From Lachnospiraceae bacterium (GTDB taxonomy: Bacteria; Bacillota; Clostridia; Lachnospirales; Lachnospiraceae), in assembly GCA_009774395.1 (NCBI GenBank), contig VSNQ01000008.1:1-64000 (forward strand): DNA of 64,000 bases, written 5' to 3'. A program made the position numbers and the translations under genes. This document shows positions 8,513-17,388 of this stretch, in pieces; position 1 is the stretch's first letter; each line of letters begins with the position of its first letter. Under the pieces are notes generated by a model, which was given only the letters and a program-made list of their open reading frames with translations, was not told where the DNA came from and did no database searches.

Positions 8513-10097
8513 ACATAGAATCTCCCGCAGCAACAGCTTCTTTCGGGGATATTCCAAGCCAGCGGCACAGCATTTCCACACCGCCTGCTTTATCTGCTTT
8601 TATTGATACAATCTGTAGACAGTGACCTTCCAGAAGATACCGCACCGCGCTTTTGTATGCTCCTAACTGGTCGATTAGTTCCTCTGCTTCCTGTATCCGC
8701 CAAGGTTTACGTGTTGGACGCAGCAGTGTCACTTTGTAAAGTTCCGCGCCGTTTTGGTATTTTAATATCCGAAAATGATATACCGACTGCAAAGGCATAA
8801 GTTCCAGCAAAAGCGCTGCTTCTAATTGATAAAAAAATTCCTGTTTCTCTCCATCTTTCCACATAAGTATATGCGCACCGCATGCAAACACGCCGCCTCG
8901 AAATAAATGGATTATAGAAGAACAGCGTTTCACTGCATCTTGGTACGGCAGCGTTGTTGCAAAAAACAAACTAACATTCTCTCTTGCAAGCGCCTCCAAA
9001 CCGACAATAATATCTGCGGATATTTTCCTATCTTTTTCATGGTATCTGGCAAAACTTCCTGCCGAAACGCTGTCATCGCTTGCTGTGCTTTGCAAACAAT
9101 TGCTTTCTTTACTATTACATCTGTCCATTTCTGCACCATCTGCATTTCCATTTTCTAAGCCGTTTTCTATCTGATACTGCTTGGCAGAAACATCTTTAGA
9201 AGGAATTAATGTTCCTTCGATATCCAGAAAAGCTGCTTTTGGTCGTCTGGGGATACGAAACAACGGATATTTGCCAAAAAGCACCCGATTCATAAAGTCC
9301 GCCCGTCCGCCGTAAGCAAGATAGCAGGAGCATTGCTTACGCTTGCATTTTGGCTCTGGAAAAACTTCAAGCGCTGCCCAGCCGCTTTCCATAACGGAAC
9401 TGATATTGCAGGCACGCAAAGTTCCGTCCGCTTCCATAAATAGCCGCTGCTGACACCGTGACACATCCGCACGAATCGGCAGAAGCTCCCGTTCAAAATA
9501 GGGGTCAATCTCCAAAAACGCTTCTTTTTCCTGCTGCGTATACGAACGCCGCAAACCGTCCATTTGATTCACCCATAAATAGATAGCATACGGCAATTCT
9601 GCTCTAAGCTTTCGCAGCAATTCCAGATTTTCCGGCACGCCGACGCTCCCTGCACAGAGCGTTACGCCTGCGTTCGTTAACGTCTTGCATTTTTGGGCAA
9701 ATGTTGAAATCGTTGTTATTTCCGGATGAAACGTCGCCCAAAGCCGTACCTTTTCCACAATCCCTCCCGCCTTTTGATAACAGTCCAGAAATGTTTCTGC
9801 ACAAAAGCTAAGATTTGTCTGCATCCCTACTGCATCCGTCTGCGCAAGCGCACTGATTTGCGCAAGCCCTTCCCAATACCATGGATAAAGCATCGCTTCG
9901 CCATAAGGAACTACCATAAGCGCACCAAGATTCAACGCTGCTGCTTTTTGGGGATAGCTTTTTAGAAAAGACTGCCACTGTTCCCTATCCTTTTCCAGTT
10001 CCCGCTGTGACTGCGGATGCTTAGAAAAAGGGCAGTAAGAGCAGCGATAGTTACAACTTTTCAAACTGCCGCGATACAGCAGCATATGTCTACTCAT
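8478..10097 (-). CDS. STM4011-family radical SAM protein fused to HAD phosphatase domain
   Basis: The N-terminal 270 residues match the STM4011 radical SAM family: LLYRGSLKSCNYRCSYCPF carries the CxxxCxxC cluster at Cys15, Cys19 and Cys22. Further cysteines lie around 250-258. Residues 285-539 form a HAD hydrolase: motif I LDIEGTL (Asp292; second acid is Glu, as in enolase-phosphatase-like HADs), a Thr motif II in FFATTLPY, Lys in IKADKAGG, and motif IV AGDSMLD. The chain stops 9 residues after motif IV, whereas Cof-type HADs normally run on about 40 residues, and the stop lies in a tandem repeat, so the C-terminus may be clipped. The ribosome site is AAGGAG. It pairs with the STM4012-like gene upstream. 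Confidence 0.82.
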   Translation of the reverse strand: MSRHMLLYRGSLKSCNYRCSYCPFSKHPQSQRELEKDREQWQSFLKSYPQKAAALNLGALMVVPYGEAMLYPWYWEGLAQISALAQTDAVGMQTNLSFCAETFLDCYQKAGGIVEKVRLWATFHPEITTISTFAQKCKTLTNAGVTLCAGSVGVPENLELLRKLRAELPYAIYLWVNQMDGLRRSYTQQEKEAFLEIDPYFERELLPIRADVSRCQQRLFMEADGTLRACNISSVMESGWAALEVFPEPKCKRKQCSCYLAYGGRADFMNRVLFGKYPLFRIPRRPKAAFLDIEGTLIPSKDVSAKQYQIENGLENGNADGAEMDRCNSKESNCLQSTASDDSVSAGSFARYHEKDRKISADIIVGLEALARENVSLFFATTLPYQDAVKRCSSIIHLFRGGVFACGAHILMWKDGEKQEFFYQLEAALLLELMPLQSVYHFRILKYQNGAELYKVTLLRPTRKPWRIQEAEELIDQLGAYKSAVRYLLEGHCLQIVSIKADKAGGVEMLCRWLGISPKEAVAAGDSMLDKKMIDLCAE

Positions 10098-10346
10098 GTA
10101 TTCTCACTCCTTTGCTATTTTCACAATCTTTGGCAAAATACCTACGCTTGTACTTTCTCTCACTTCTTTTTTTCCACAGTCTACAGAAATACGATTACTC
10201 ATACTTATTTTTTCTGTTTTTCACAGTCCACAACAATACTTCTACTCATACCTAATTGCTCTATTTTTCACAATCTACAACAATAAGTCTATCGCTGATA
10301 CTTTTCCATTTCTATTGCAATCTACAGCAATAGAATCTTAGCATCT
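10091..10346. repeat. Degenerate tandem repeat (about 48 bp) filling an intergenic gap
   Basis: Five units of 47-52 bp can be aligned at 10121, 10174, 10221, 10268 and 10316, with the core TCACA[AG]TC[TC]ACA[GA]CAATA then CTACTCATAC. The start-codon context of the downstream radical SAM gene (CTACTCATGTA, 10091-10101) fits the same phase, and the last unit runs into the stop codon of the upstream gene. On the minus strand some units make short Met-Ser ORFs. The spacer therefore appears to have grown by duplication of a gene-start sequence. Confidence 0.55.
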
Positions 10347-11631
10347 ACCCATTTGCTTCTTCCCACTTCTCCATTAATTCTGCAATCTCGGGCGAGATCA
10401 ACTGTGGTCCAAGGAAATCAGAAAGCCCAAGCCCCTGCGGCGTCAGCGCAAGCATCTGCCCCGCCTTCGCTATATAACCTTGCGTCACCCATTTCTCCAA
10501 TATCGGAAAATCCGTCATAACCAAACTGCCAAAATGGGCTTGGTACTGCTCACAATCCACGCCTGGATAAATTAGCAAATGCCGGATAATATAACGTCTT
10601 TTCAATTCCTCCTCGGTCAATATAATACCGTTTGTAATCTGCGTAAAATCTGCTGTTTGCAGAAACGCTTCCAACTGCGCCGCACACGCCTTAGCAGAAA
10701 CGGCGTAAGATGTACAGAAATGCAGCTTCCCCAGATAACTGCGTCCGCCGCACCCCAGCCCCAGCGACGTTCCAAAACCGCATTCCGAAAATGCACGCTT
10801 TTGCTTCTGCTTTACAAACCTTCGCATAGAATCCTGACGAAATCCCGCCTCCCGCAAAAAACGACTGCCCGCCTGATACTGCGCATACACCCGTTTGGGA
10901 TTGCAGACTACGCCTTCACGTTCCAACCCAACACCCCGCCGTACATACAGAGGATAAAGAAAAATTTCATCCGGTTCATAGCATAGTGCTTCTTTTAGCG
11001 ATATCATCAAACTTTCCTCATTCTGCAGCGGATTCCCGTAAATAAAATCCATATTTACACAACCAAAATTGAACATATTTATCAATTCCAGTGCTTTTCT
11101 TGCAGCCTGCACATTATGCTGCCTGCGAAATGCTTTCAATTCTTTATCTGAAAAGCTTTGTATCCCAATACTGATTCTTGTCGTGCCCGCCTGCTTTAAA
11201 ATCCTAAGTTTTTCCTTGGATGTTTGATTTGGTGCTGTTTCTACAATAAGTTCCTTATTTGCGGCAAAACGAAAATAGTGATGCAGCATTGTAAACATTC
11301 TGTCTAACTGCTTCTCCGTTAAACACAATGGTGTTCCGCCACCAATAACCAACTCCGAAAATTCTGATTTATTCGGCGCAAGCACTTCCTGATATTGCCT
11401 ACATTGGCGTTCCACTGCATCCAAATACCTGTCCACTCTATCCATGTCCTGTCCAGCAACAGAAAACAAGTTACAATATCCGCATTTTGCCTGACAAAAC
11501 GGAATATGAAGATATAACCCATGACCGCTGCCGGAAAGCAAAGACGCATAATCGCCTAGAGAAATCCCCGTAAGCGGTCTGTATGCCGTTTTATGCGGAT
11601 AACTGTACATATACTGTATATATGGATTCAT
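10345..11631 (-). CDS. STM4012-family (HemN-like) radical SAM protein
   Basis: The sequence is typical of the STM4012 group of coproporphyrinogen-oxidase-like radical SAM enzymes. It opens with YMYSYPHKTAYRPL, then LYLHIPFCQAKCGYCNLF with the cluster cysteines at 46, 50 and 53, IGGGTPL at about 95, and a HemN-like C-terminal domain. The reaction is unknown. The start is placed at the ATG at 11631, which has AGGGGG six bases upstream; the frame is open 66 bases further but without a ribosome site. A TATAAT -10 at 11656-11661 lies just ahead. In Salmonella the homologues STM4011 and STM4012 are neighbours, as here. Confidence 0.82.
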   Translation of the reverse strand: MNPYIQYMYSYPHKTAYRPLTGISLGDYASLLSGSGHGLYLHIPFCQAKCGYCNLFSVAGQDMDRVDRYLDAVERQCRQYQEVLAPNKSEFSELVIGGGTPLCLTEKQLDRMFTMLHHYFRFAANKELIVETAPNQTSKEKLRILKQAGTTRISIGIQSFSDKELKAFRRQHNVQAARKALELINMFNFGCVNMDFIYGNPLQNEESLMISLKEALCYEPDEIFLYPLYVRRGVGLEREGVVCNPKRVYAQYQAGSRFLREAGFRQDSMRRFVKQKQKRAFSECGFGTSLGLGCGGRSYLGKLHFCTSYAVSAKACAAQLEAFLQTADFTQITNGIILTEEELKRRYIIRHLLIYPGVDCEQYQAHFGSLVMTDFPILEKWVTQGYIAKAGQMLALTPQGLGLSDFLGPQLISPEIAELMEKWEEANG

Positions 11632-11655
11632 TATAATCCCCCTCATGTTATTCTT

Positions 11656-11684
11656 ATTATAGCATAACATGAAAAAAGGTCTGA
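11656..11684 (-). promoter_or_regulatory. Probable promoter of the radical SAM/MoxR group
   Basis: On the minus strand a perfect -10 TATAAT (11656-11661) is followed after about 7 bases by a likely start site, and the ribosome site and ATG 11631 follow closely. The -35 is weak (GTCAGA, 18 bases away), so an activator or a different spacing may apply. Confidence 0.45.
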
Positions 11685-11805
11685 CACAAGATTTCATTAA
11701 GAAATCATCTCAGACCATAAAAACCCTATAAACTGTTACAGGCATCAATCCATGCAAAACCACTTCGTGGCGACTTGATGCATCTCTGCCGCTACGCTGT
11801 TTCAC

Positions 11806-11903
11806 GGGGCTGTCGCATTAAGGAAGATCTATACAAGATATTATAACAACGTGCTGCGTTTAACACTCTATCTTGTATAATCAAGGCTTATTGCGACAGC
11901 CTC
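11806..11903. repeat. 98-bp palindromic element with IS-like ends
   Basis: The ends GGGGCTGTCGCA (11806-11817) and TGCGACAGCCTC (11892-11903) are inverted repeats matching at 11 of 12 bases. Inside, ATACAAGATA (11831-11840) pairs with TATCTTGTAT (11869-11878). The whole can fold as one long hairpin. Ends of the GGCTGTC type resemble those of some insertion sequences, so this is likely a non-autonomous element. It sits between the glycan region and the radical SAM group and may also act as a transcription barrier. Confidence 0.5.
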
Positions 11904-11918
11904 TAGGCTGAACTGTTA

Positions 11919-13205
11919 CTATAAACTTCTTTCCTCCTCAGGCTCTACTTCCCTTTTTAATCTTTCAAAATAGAACGAGGGCATATATTCATCATTAAAG
12001 TATCCGATATTTTTAATCCCCATTGCCCGCAGTTGATTCTCTATCTCACGATAAAAAATATTGCAGATAATAACACCACAGTCTTTCGGGAGTGTTTTTA
12101 ATTCATCTGGATTTTTTACCTGCAGCCCCTCAAATTCTGTATTCCATAGCTTGGGATTATTATCGCACGTAAAAAGCGGCGGATACTTTTTGCCATAGCA
12201 CTTCATATAATTGCGGCACATATTCCCCGCACCAAAAAGAACTACCTGATTGTACTTTTTCAAATCATTTTCAATATTAATCTGCATTGCAAAATAATCA
12301 AGAAGCGCTTTATAAACAGGAAATAAATAGGGCTGTAATAATGGAGAAAATGCAACCGTTGTATCGACCGTTTCCAGTATCAAATATCCGTCAAAACAAA
12401 TATCTCTAAGCCCTCTAACGGCACTGAGCCAATCCATTGTGGAACTGCGCCCATAGGCGTTGGTAAAAGGAAGAAGCTTCGCGAAATTCTTCCCGTCATT
12501 CTCTGTAAGAATTACCGCCCAAATCCGTTTCTCCAAAGCCATTGCCATACTCTGCATATTTTGTCCGCATAAATTACAAATTCCCACGTCAAGACAAAAT
12601 CCAAAACACGCCCTGCCAGCTTCTTGGTTTAATGCATCTAACCACTTCGCTGCATCCATTCCATCCGAACAAACGCCACGCACTAAATGACCGTTAAAGT
12701 TTTGACATTGATTGATTAACAAAAGCCTTGTATTCTTATTCTGACACGCTGACGCAAGCGTCAAGAAAAATGCTTTATTTGCTTCCCATTGTTCCTCTGG
12801 TTTTAATCCTGCAAATAATGGCTGTATAATAATATCGTAGCATCCCATTTCCTCACAAGCCCTAATACAGTCTATATTAACTTGCAAAATCAGATTATTT
12901 AACTCCTTATATTGATATATATTTCCAGGATTTAAACGCACATCAACAAACGGCAGTCTTGCAATCGAAGGCATAAAGCCGTGCTCTGCAAACTGCTTGA
13001 TAATTGTTTGATATGACTTTCTTGTTTTTTGCGGCTTAAATTTGGGTTCTTCACTATTGTGGTCAATCAATATCCCTTCCGGCGATATTATTAAACCAAA
13101 ATCAAACATTACCTCATGCAGTCCTACTGCATTTAATTCGTTAAAACTTTGTTTTGGTTTCTCAGGATTAAAAATAGTACTTGCCATTGCACAGACTTTT
13201 TTCAT
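11919..13205 (-). CDS. Sugar isomerase/epimerase-like TIM barrel fused to Rossmann-like module
   Basis: Residues 5-300 look like a xylose-isomerase-like TIM barrel (AP endonuclease 2 superfamily): GFCLDVGICNLCG, VILTENDGKN and GYLILETVDT carry plausible metal-binding Asp and Glu residues. Residues 318-410 are the shared Rossmann-like module: VVLFGAGNMCRNY, then CDNNPKLWNTEFEGLQV and NPDEL. The ATG at 13205 (MKKVCAMAST) is preferred because AGGAGG lies about 10-12 bases upstream; the frame is open 30 bases further. This is the last gene of the glycan region in transcription order. A sugar isomerase carrying the same module as the glycosyltransferases suggests that the module marks membership of the pathway rather than a transferase activity. 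Confidence 0.72.
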   Translation of the reverse strand: MKKVCAMASTIFNPEKPKQSFNELNAVGLHEVMFDFGLIISPEGILIDHNSEEPKFKPQKTRKSYQTIIKQFAEHGFMPSIARLPFVDVRLNPGNIYQYKELNNLILQVNIDCIRACEEMGCYDIIIQPLFAGLKPEEQWEANKAFFLTLASACQNKNTRLLLINQCQNFNGHLVRGVCSDGMDAAKWLDALNQEAGRACFGFCLDVGICNLCGQNMQSMAMALEKRIWAVILTENDGKNFAKLLPFTNAYGRSSTMDWLSAVRGLRDICFDGYLILETVDTTVAFSPLLQPYLFPVYKALLDYFAMQINIENDLKKYNQVVLFGAGNMCRNYMKCYGKKYPPLFTCDNNPKLWNTEFEGLQVKNPDELKTLPKDCGVIICNIFYREIENQLRAMGIKNIGYFNDEYMPSFYFERLKREVEPEEERSL

Positions 13206-13427
13206 AGTTTGCAAACTCCTCCTCATAAAAAACATGCTTTTCTTCTCTACACTTCAAAAAAATCACTCACGTCTGCCTTTCTTTAACCATGATACACTCC
13301 CAAAATACAAATACTTTCATATGTTACTTCACTTTCAAAAAAATGAATCAGCATCTAGTAAAAAAAAAGTATCATCTTTTTTTATACATACCTTTTAAAC
13401 TAAAATTATCTCGTAATTATCCCCAAA

Positions 13428-14633
13428 TTACGAAATCTGGAATTTTTCCTTGTGTTCTTGATAATACTGCAACATCCGTTTCTTTTGGTGTCCAAAAGCT
13501 AAATGCCCTGCCAAAACACCTTGGACTTCATAAATAGACATATTTTTTTCCACATTATCTTCATAAATATAAGCTTCGTCTGTTCCCATACCAGATTCTC
13601 CTTTTCGTTCTGGCCACTTCCCCATCATCAGCCAGCGTTCACGGGAATACATAATACACCCTATATTAAAATAGCAATCCAAAATCTGGTATCCCTTATT
13701 TTTTAGAAATTTTTTAACCATCGCATCAAATGTATCCATAGATTCCCATAAAAATTCAGCCGTTTCATCCAAATTAAATGCTGCACTAAAACTACATCTG
13801 TATGCTCTGCCAAAGCGTTCTTCATATGCCTTCTTTTTTCCAGCCAGTTTTAAATATGATACATAGCCGCAACAATTCAGCGGAATCACAGGAACAACAA
13901 ATCCTATTCTATATTCTCCATACTGTTCAATTGTATGATATTCCTCTATCATTCTCGTGAAAAATTCCTGTCCAATAAAAATGTCCTCATCAATCTTAAA
14001 TATGTAATCTGCGGCAGGATGCAATTCAATTACCATGTTTTGAATAAAACATACTTGATTCTCTTCCGAATATAAATAAGACCATTGATTTTTCTCTGCC
14101 AATTCATCAAGAACATCAACATACTTGCCAGAGGATACAAGACAATAATCTACATTGTTGTTTTGAAATGCTTCAATTCTAGCAAGTGTCCCCTCCCACA
14201 ACACGGGATCATACCCTGCCAAAATATAACACAAATACTTTTTTCCCTTACTGCGATTCTTGAAATAATATGGCAAATTACACTTTTCAAGTATTTTTTC
14301 TTCTGACAAATTCATTAGATTATAGATGTCTGTTATCCCATATGCTTCTATCTGTTTCCGAACACTTTCTTGATGTTTCATTGTAAAAAACATTACTGAA
14401 ACAGATTCCTTTTCCAATTCTTTAAGTCGTGCAGGCGTCACAACAACAAGCCCTTCATACTCATGACAGAAAGTGTATTTAAAATTGTCAACAATAAAAA
14501 GCAATTTATCCCCATAACCCTTCAAACGCAACCATGTAATAACTTCTTTTGTGATATTGTTGATTCCCCATAATACAACTGGCTTATCCAATTTTCCACT
14601 TTTTTCTAATTCTTTCAAACTATCTATAATCAT
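13428..14633 (-). CDS. Glycosyltransferase with N-terminal Rossmann-like module
   Basis: Residues 15-110 are the shared module (PVVLWGINNITKEV, IVDNFKY, EGLVVVTPARL). The remainder looks like a GT-A glycosyltransferase: KKYLCYILAGYDP opens the domain and a D-x-D-like KIDEDIFIG lies near residue 220, followed by a long region rich in aromatic residues. I cannot assign a CAZy family with certainty. The start at 14633 is chosen because GGAGG lies 5 bases upstream; an ATG 12 bases earlier lacks one. A weak AATTACG hairpin lies just after the gene. Confidence 0.7.
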   Translation of the reverse strand: MIIDSLKELEKSGKLDKPVVLWGINNITKEVITWLRLKGYGDKLLFIVDNFKYTFCHEYEGLVVVTPARLKELEKESVSVMFFTMKHQESVRKQIEAYGITDIYNLMNLSEEKILEKCNLPYYFKNRSKGKKYLCYILAGYDPVLWEGTLARIEAFQNNNVDYCLVSSGKYVDVLDELAEKNQWSYLYSEENQVCFIQNMVIELHPAADYIFKIDEDIFIGQEFFTRMIEEYHTIEQYGEYRIGFVVPVIPLNCCGYVSYLKLAGKKKAYEERFGRAYRCSFSAAFNLDETAEFLWESMDTFDAMVKKFLKNKGYQILDCYFNIGCIMYSRERWLMMGKWPERKGESGMGTDEAYIYEDNVEKNMSIYEVQGVLAGHLAFGHQKKRMLQYYQEHKEKFQIS

Positions 14634-14840
14634 CTTTTCCTCCATACTACTAACATTTTGTAAGTTTCAATGCCTGCACTTTTTATTTCTATACTATCAA
14701 ATTTATCTATTGTACTAAACGCCGATAAGACTGACGCTAATTATATGCCCACAGCCTCACAACAGAAATTTGCCACTTTGCGATGTACAGCCAGCGCAAC
14801 TACACTATAAATCTCTTTACCGTACAGAATATCTAAATGC

Positions 14841-17387
14841 TCATCCTTGCTTATTGATTACATCTTTTAGCTGCGTTGTACTAATCCCCTCCGTATAAGG
14901 AAAAAACACCAAATCTGCGCCATGCCGCTGCAAAAATGCTTTCTTAGCGCCCCACTTGGGATCATCTGCATAATCGCTCCCCGAAAACTGCACATCAAAT
15001 CGATATCTGCGGTATGCCTCATCGGTATCTCCTTGATCAAGCGGTATCTCAACCGCCTCATCCACATACCGGCACGCACGCACAATCGCAATGCGCTCCT
15101 CAAACGGAATTTTGGGACTTGATTTCTTGTGCTTTATCACACCCTCGTCTGTAACAACTCCCACAATTAGATAATTGCACTGCTCCTTTGCGCGCCGCAG
15201 CAGATTTAGGTGTCCGATATGGAAAAGGTCAAAGACACCTGCGATATAGCCGATATTATATTTTTGGGCAGATTTTTTTGATAAACTGCTTTCTGATACG
15301 CGAAGCATTCCATCTGTTTCCAAAGACTGATTTTCAGGCACAATTTCATCTCTATACTGCAAATTGGGGTTAAATACACTAAAATTGGGAATCCCCTCTC
15401 TGCGAAGCTGCCGCACAACTGGCATATAATTGCTGATACACACAATAACCTTATACTCTACGGGATTCATTTGTTTTAATATTGCCGGATTTAATACAGG
15501 ATTCCCTTCTATTTCTGTACCCCAACGTTTTTGATCATTATCCAAATATCCCGTTATCGGATATATTTGCCCATACTTTTCCAGAAACCGCTGTGCATAT
15601 TTTCCCGATCCAAAAAGATACAGTCTGCGCCCTCGAATATGATGAAAAATATCCTTAAAAATCATGGTATACTGTTCACCAGAATAATTTAGCCGCTTGC
15701 GATTATCCAGCACCGTTCCATAGTCCCGCCTGCCTTCTTTAAAATAATCAGAAAGCCCGTCATCACCGCGCAGAATATTTAAAAAACGACTAATAAATTT
15801 ATGATATAATTCCATATATTTCAGCATACCGTATCGTTCAAACAGCTCTTTTCTTGGAAGGATTCTATCCAACTGGTCATTAAATTTGTAAATAAACTCA
15901 ATAGTTCTTACCATAATTGCCTTTGCTGGTACGTTCTCAAGAAATAACTCCTGATCATAAAATACAAAAGAATTGTCCAAATAAAAGCAGTTTAGCGATA
16001 CTAAGTCAAGATACCCTCTTTTTAAAATTACGCCTAATTCTTCTCTTTCTTCCTTTGTACCCAAGGCTATCTTCTTCCATTTATCACGGTTGGGATCATC
16101 CTTCTTTCGCTTTTCCCATCCCGGTTCAAACTGTTCCCAATTCACTTCTTCTGGCAAAACAGAGTCGGAAGAATGACAAACAATCTCCCAAAAAGCATCT
16201 AATTTCTGTAAAAATGCTTCTATGTCGCACTGCAGAAGTTCCCTAAAATAGTCATTAGCCGGCTTCCCTGTCACATATGGCATTACAAAAGCATCGTCTT
16301 CTATCTTGGCATCAATCATCCTGACCCCATGCGCTGTCAGATACTTATTGTTGTCCAAAAGCAATTGTATTTTCTTCTGCCCTGTCTGATACATTGCCCG
16401 CTTCATAACGATTCCATTCCTTCCAATCATCGTTGCCATTGCATTTTCCAGCCCCCGTTCACCGGAAAGCGTAACCTGCTGTATTGGAGAAAGCTCCCCT
16501 TGCAGCGGACATTCTATAAAAAATCCGTTTGCCATACCATGAAGCAGCCCATTCTTCATTAAATCTGGATAAAGTTCTTCCTCCATAAGAAATACAGTAT
16601 CTGGATTGTTATATTCGGGAAACACGCGGATATCCAAGGCTTCATTTGGCATATAATCCTCCGCCAAAAGCAATTGGGGATTGGAGATTCTCGGGAATAC
16701 AGAATAAACGCAATGCTTTAAAAAACCAGCTTTTTCTAAAAAGCAAAGAAGCTCCGCCTTGGAATAGGTTCTGCCCTTTATTGTTTCACGCTCCCACGGC
16801 AGTAAATGCCGATAATTCTCTATGCTGTCATAATTCTTTCCAGTAAAAATATCCTGATCGCCGCAAAAATAACGAATCCCCAATCGGTTGTCAGCAGCCA
16901 CTAACAGTTTTCCATCTGGTTTCAGCAGTGAACGGATAAATCTTAAAACATGAACCACATCAAAGGCATATTCAATGATATCCACTGCAATTATAATATC
17001 ATAAGACTCTTTCTCATCTATATTAGCACTATCTAAATTCCCTTGACATTCTTCACAATGTTCACTCGTATCCATTGCGCATTCTTTTATATTATCCCGT
17101 TTTTCAAGCGAAATCTGATTTACACAAAATTTATCTTCTTTTTCAAGCGGAACCTGATTTACACAAAATTTATCTAACTTTTCAAGCGGAATCTGATTTA
17201 CACAAAATTTATCTAACTTTTCAAGCGGAATCTGGCTGACACATAATTTATCTTCTTCCAGTGCTTCTGCAATTAATCTGCTATTTCCATATTCAGCCAC
17301 AATACAGCCAATCTTACTATCCTTTTCTACTTTATACCACTTCATTATTCCCTTTGGCAATTCCCGCAATCTTTGTTCTGGTGTCAT
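14841..17387 (-). CDS. Methyltransferase-like / Rossmann module / cytidylyltransferase fusion
   Basis: This is an 848-residue multidomain protein. Residues 1-250 resemble a class I SAM methyltransferase (YDIIIAVDIIEYAFDV, LKPDGKLLVAADNRLG), but the motif I glycines are not evident, and residues 44-96 hold four 13-residue repeats of the type KLDKFCVNQIPLE inserted in the fold. A middle region (250-570) is unassigned. The shared Rossmann-like module follows (LYLFGSGKYAQRF, YLDNDQKRWG, EGNPVLNP). The C-terminal 140 residues are a glycerol-3-phosphate cytidylyltransferase-like domain with AGVFDLFHIGHLNLL and the late ISTTQL motif. The protein could make a CDP-polyol or activate a methylated sugar. 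Its stop almost touches the next gene start. The ribosome site is GAGGA. Confidence 0.78.
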   Translation of the reverse strand: MTPEQRLRELPKGIMKWYKVEKDSKIGCIVAEYGNSRLIAEALEEDKLCVSQIPLEKLDKFCVNQIPLEKLDKFCVNQVPLEKEDKFCVNQISLEKRDNIKECAMDTSEHCEECQGNLDSANIDEKESYDIIIAVDIIEYAFDVVHVLRFIRSLLKPDGKLLVAADNRLGIRYFCGDQDIFTGKNYDSIENYRHLLPWERETIKGRTYSKAELLCFLEKAGFLKHCVYSVFPRISNPQLLLAEDYMPNEALDIRVFPEYNNPDTVFLMEEELYPDLMKNGLLHGMANGFFIECPLQGELSPIQQVTLSGERGLENAMATMIGRNGIVMKRAMYQTGQKKIQLLLDNNKYLTAHGVRMIDAKIEDDAFVMPYVTGKPANDYFRELLQCDIEAFLQKLDAFWEIVCHSSDSVLPEEVNWEQFEPGWEKRKKDDPNRDKWKKIALGTKEEREELGVILKRGYLDLVSLNCFYLDNSFVFYDQELFLENVPAKAIMVRTIEFIYKFNDQLDRILPRKELFERYGMLKYMELYHKFISRFLNILRGDDGLSDYFKEGRRDYGTVLDNRKRLNYSGEQYTMIFKDIFHHIRGRRLYLFGSGKYAQRFLEKYGQIYPITGYLDNDQKRWGTEIEGNPVLNPAILKQMNPVEYKVIVCISNYMPVVRQLRREGIPNFSVFNPNLQYRDEIVPENQSLETDGMLRVSESSLSKKSAQKYNIGYIAGVFDLFHIGHLNLLRRAKEQCNYLIVGVVTDEGVIKHKKSSPKIPFEERIAIVRACRYVDEAVEIPLDQGDTDEAYRRYRFDVQFSGSDYADDPKWGAKKAFLQRHGADLVFFPYTEGISTTQLKDVINKQG
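17100..17258. repeat. In-frame 39-bp tandem repeat (4 units)
   Basis: Four consecutive 39-bp units encode 13-residue repeats (consensus KLDKFCVNQIPLE) at residues 44-96 of the fusion protein. The central units are nearly identical at DNA level, while the outer ones have diverged. Because 39 is a multiple of three, copy-number change would keep the frame. Confidence 0.85.
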
Positions 17388-17388
17388 C

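Noticed and set aside
10091..10346. Regularly spaced repeats that might be a CRISPR array
   Set aside because: The units diverge along their whole length, the period varies from 47 to 52, there are no identical repeats with unique spacers, and no cas gene is nearby.
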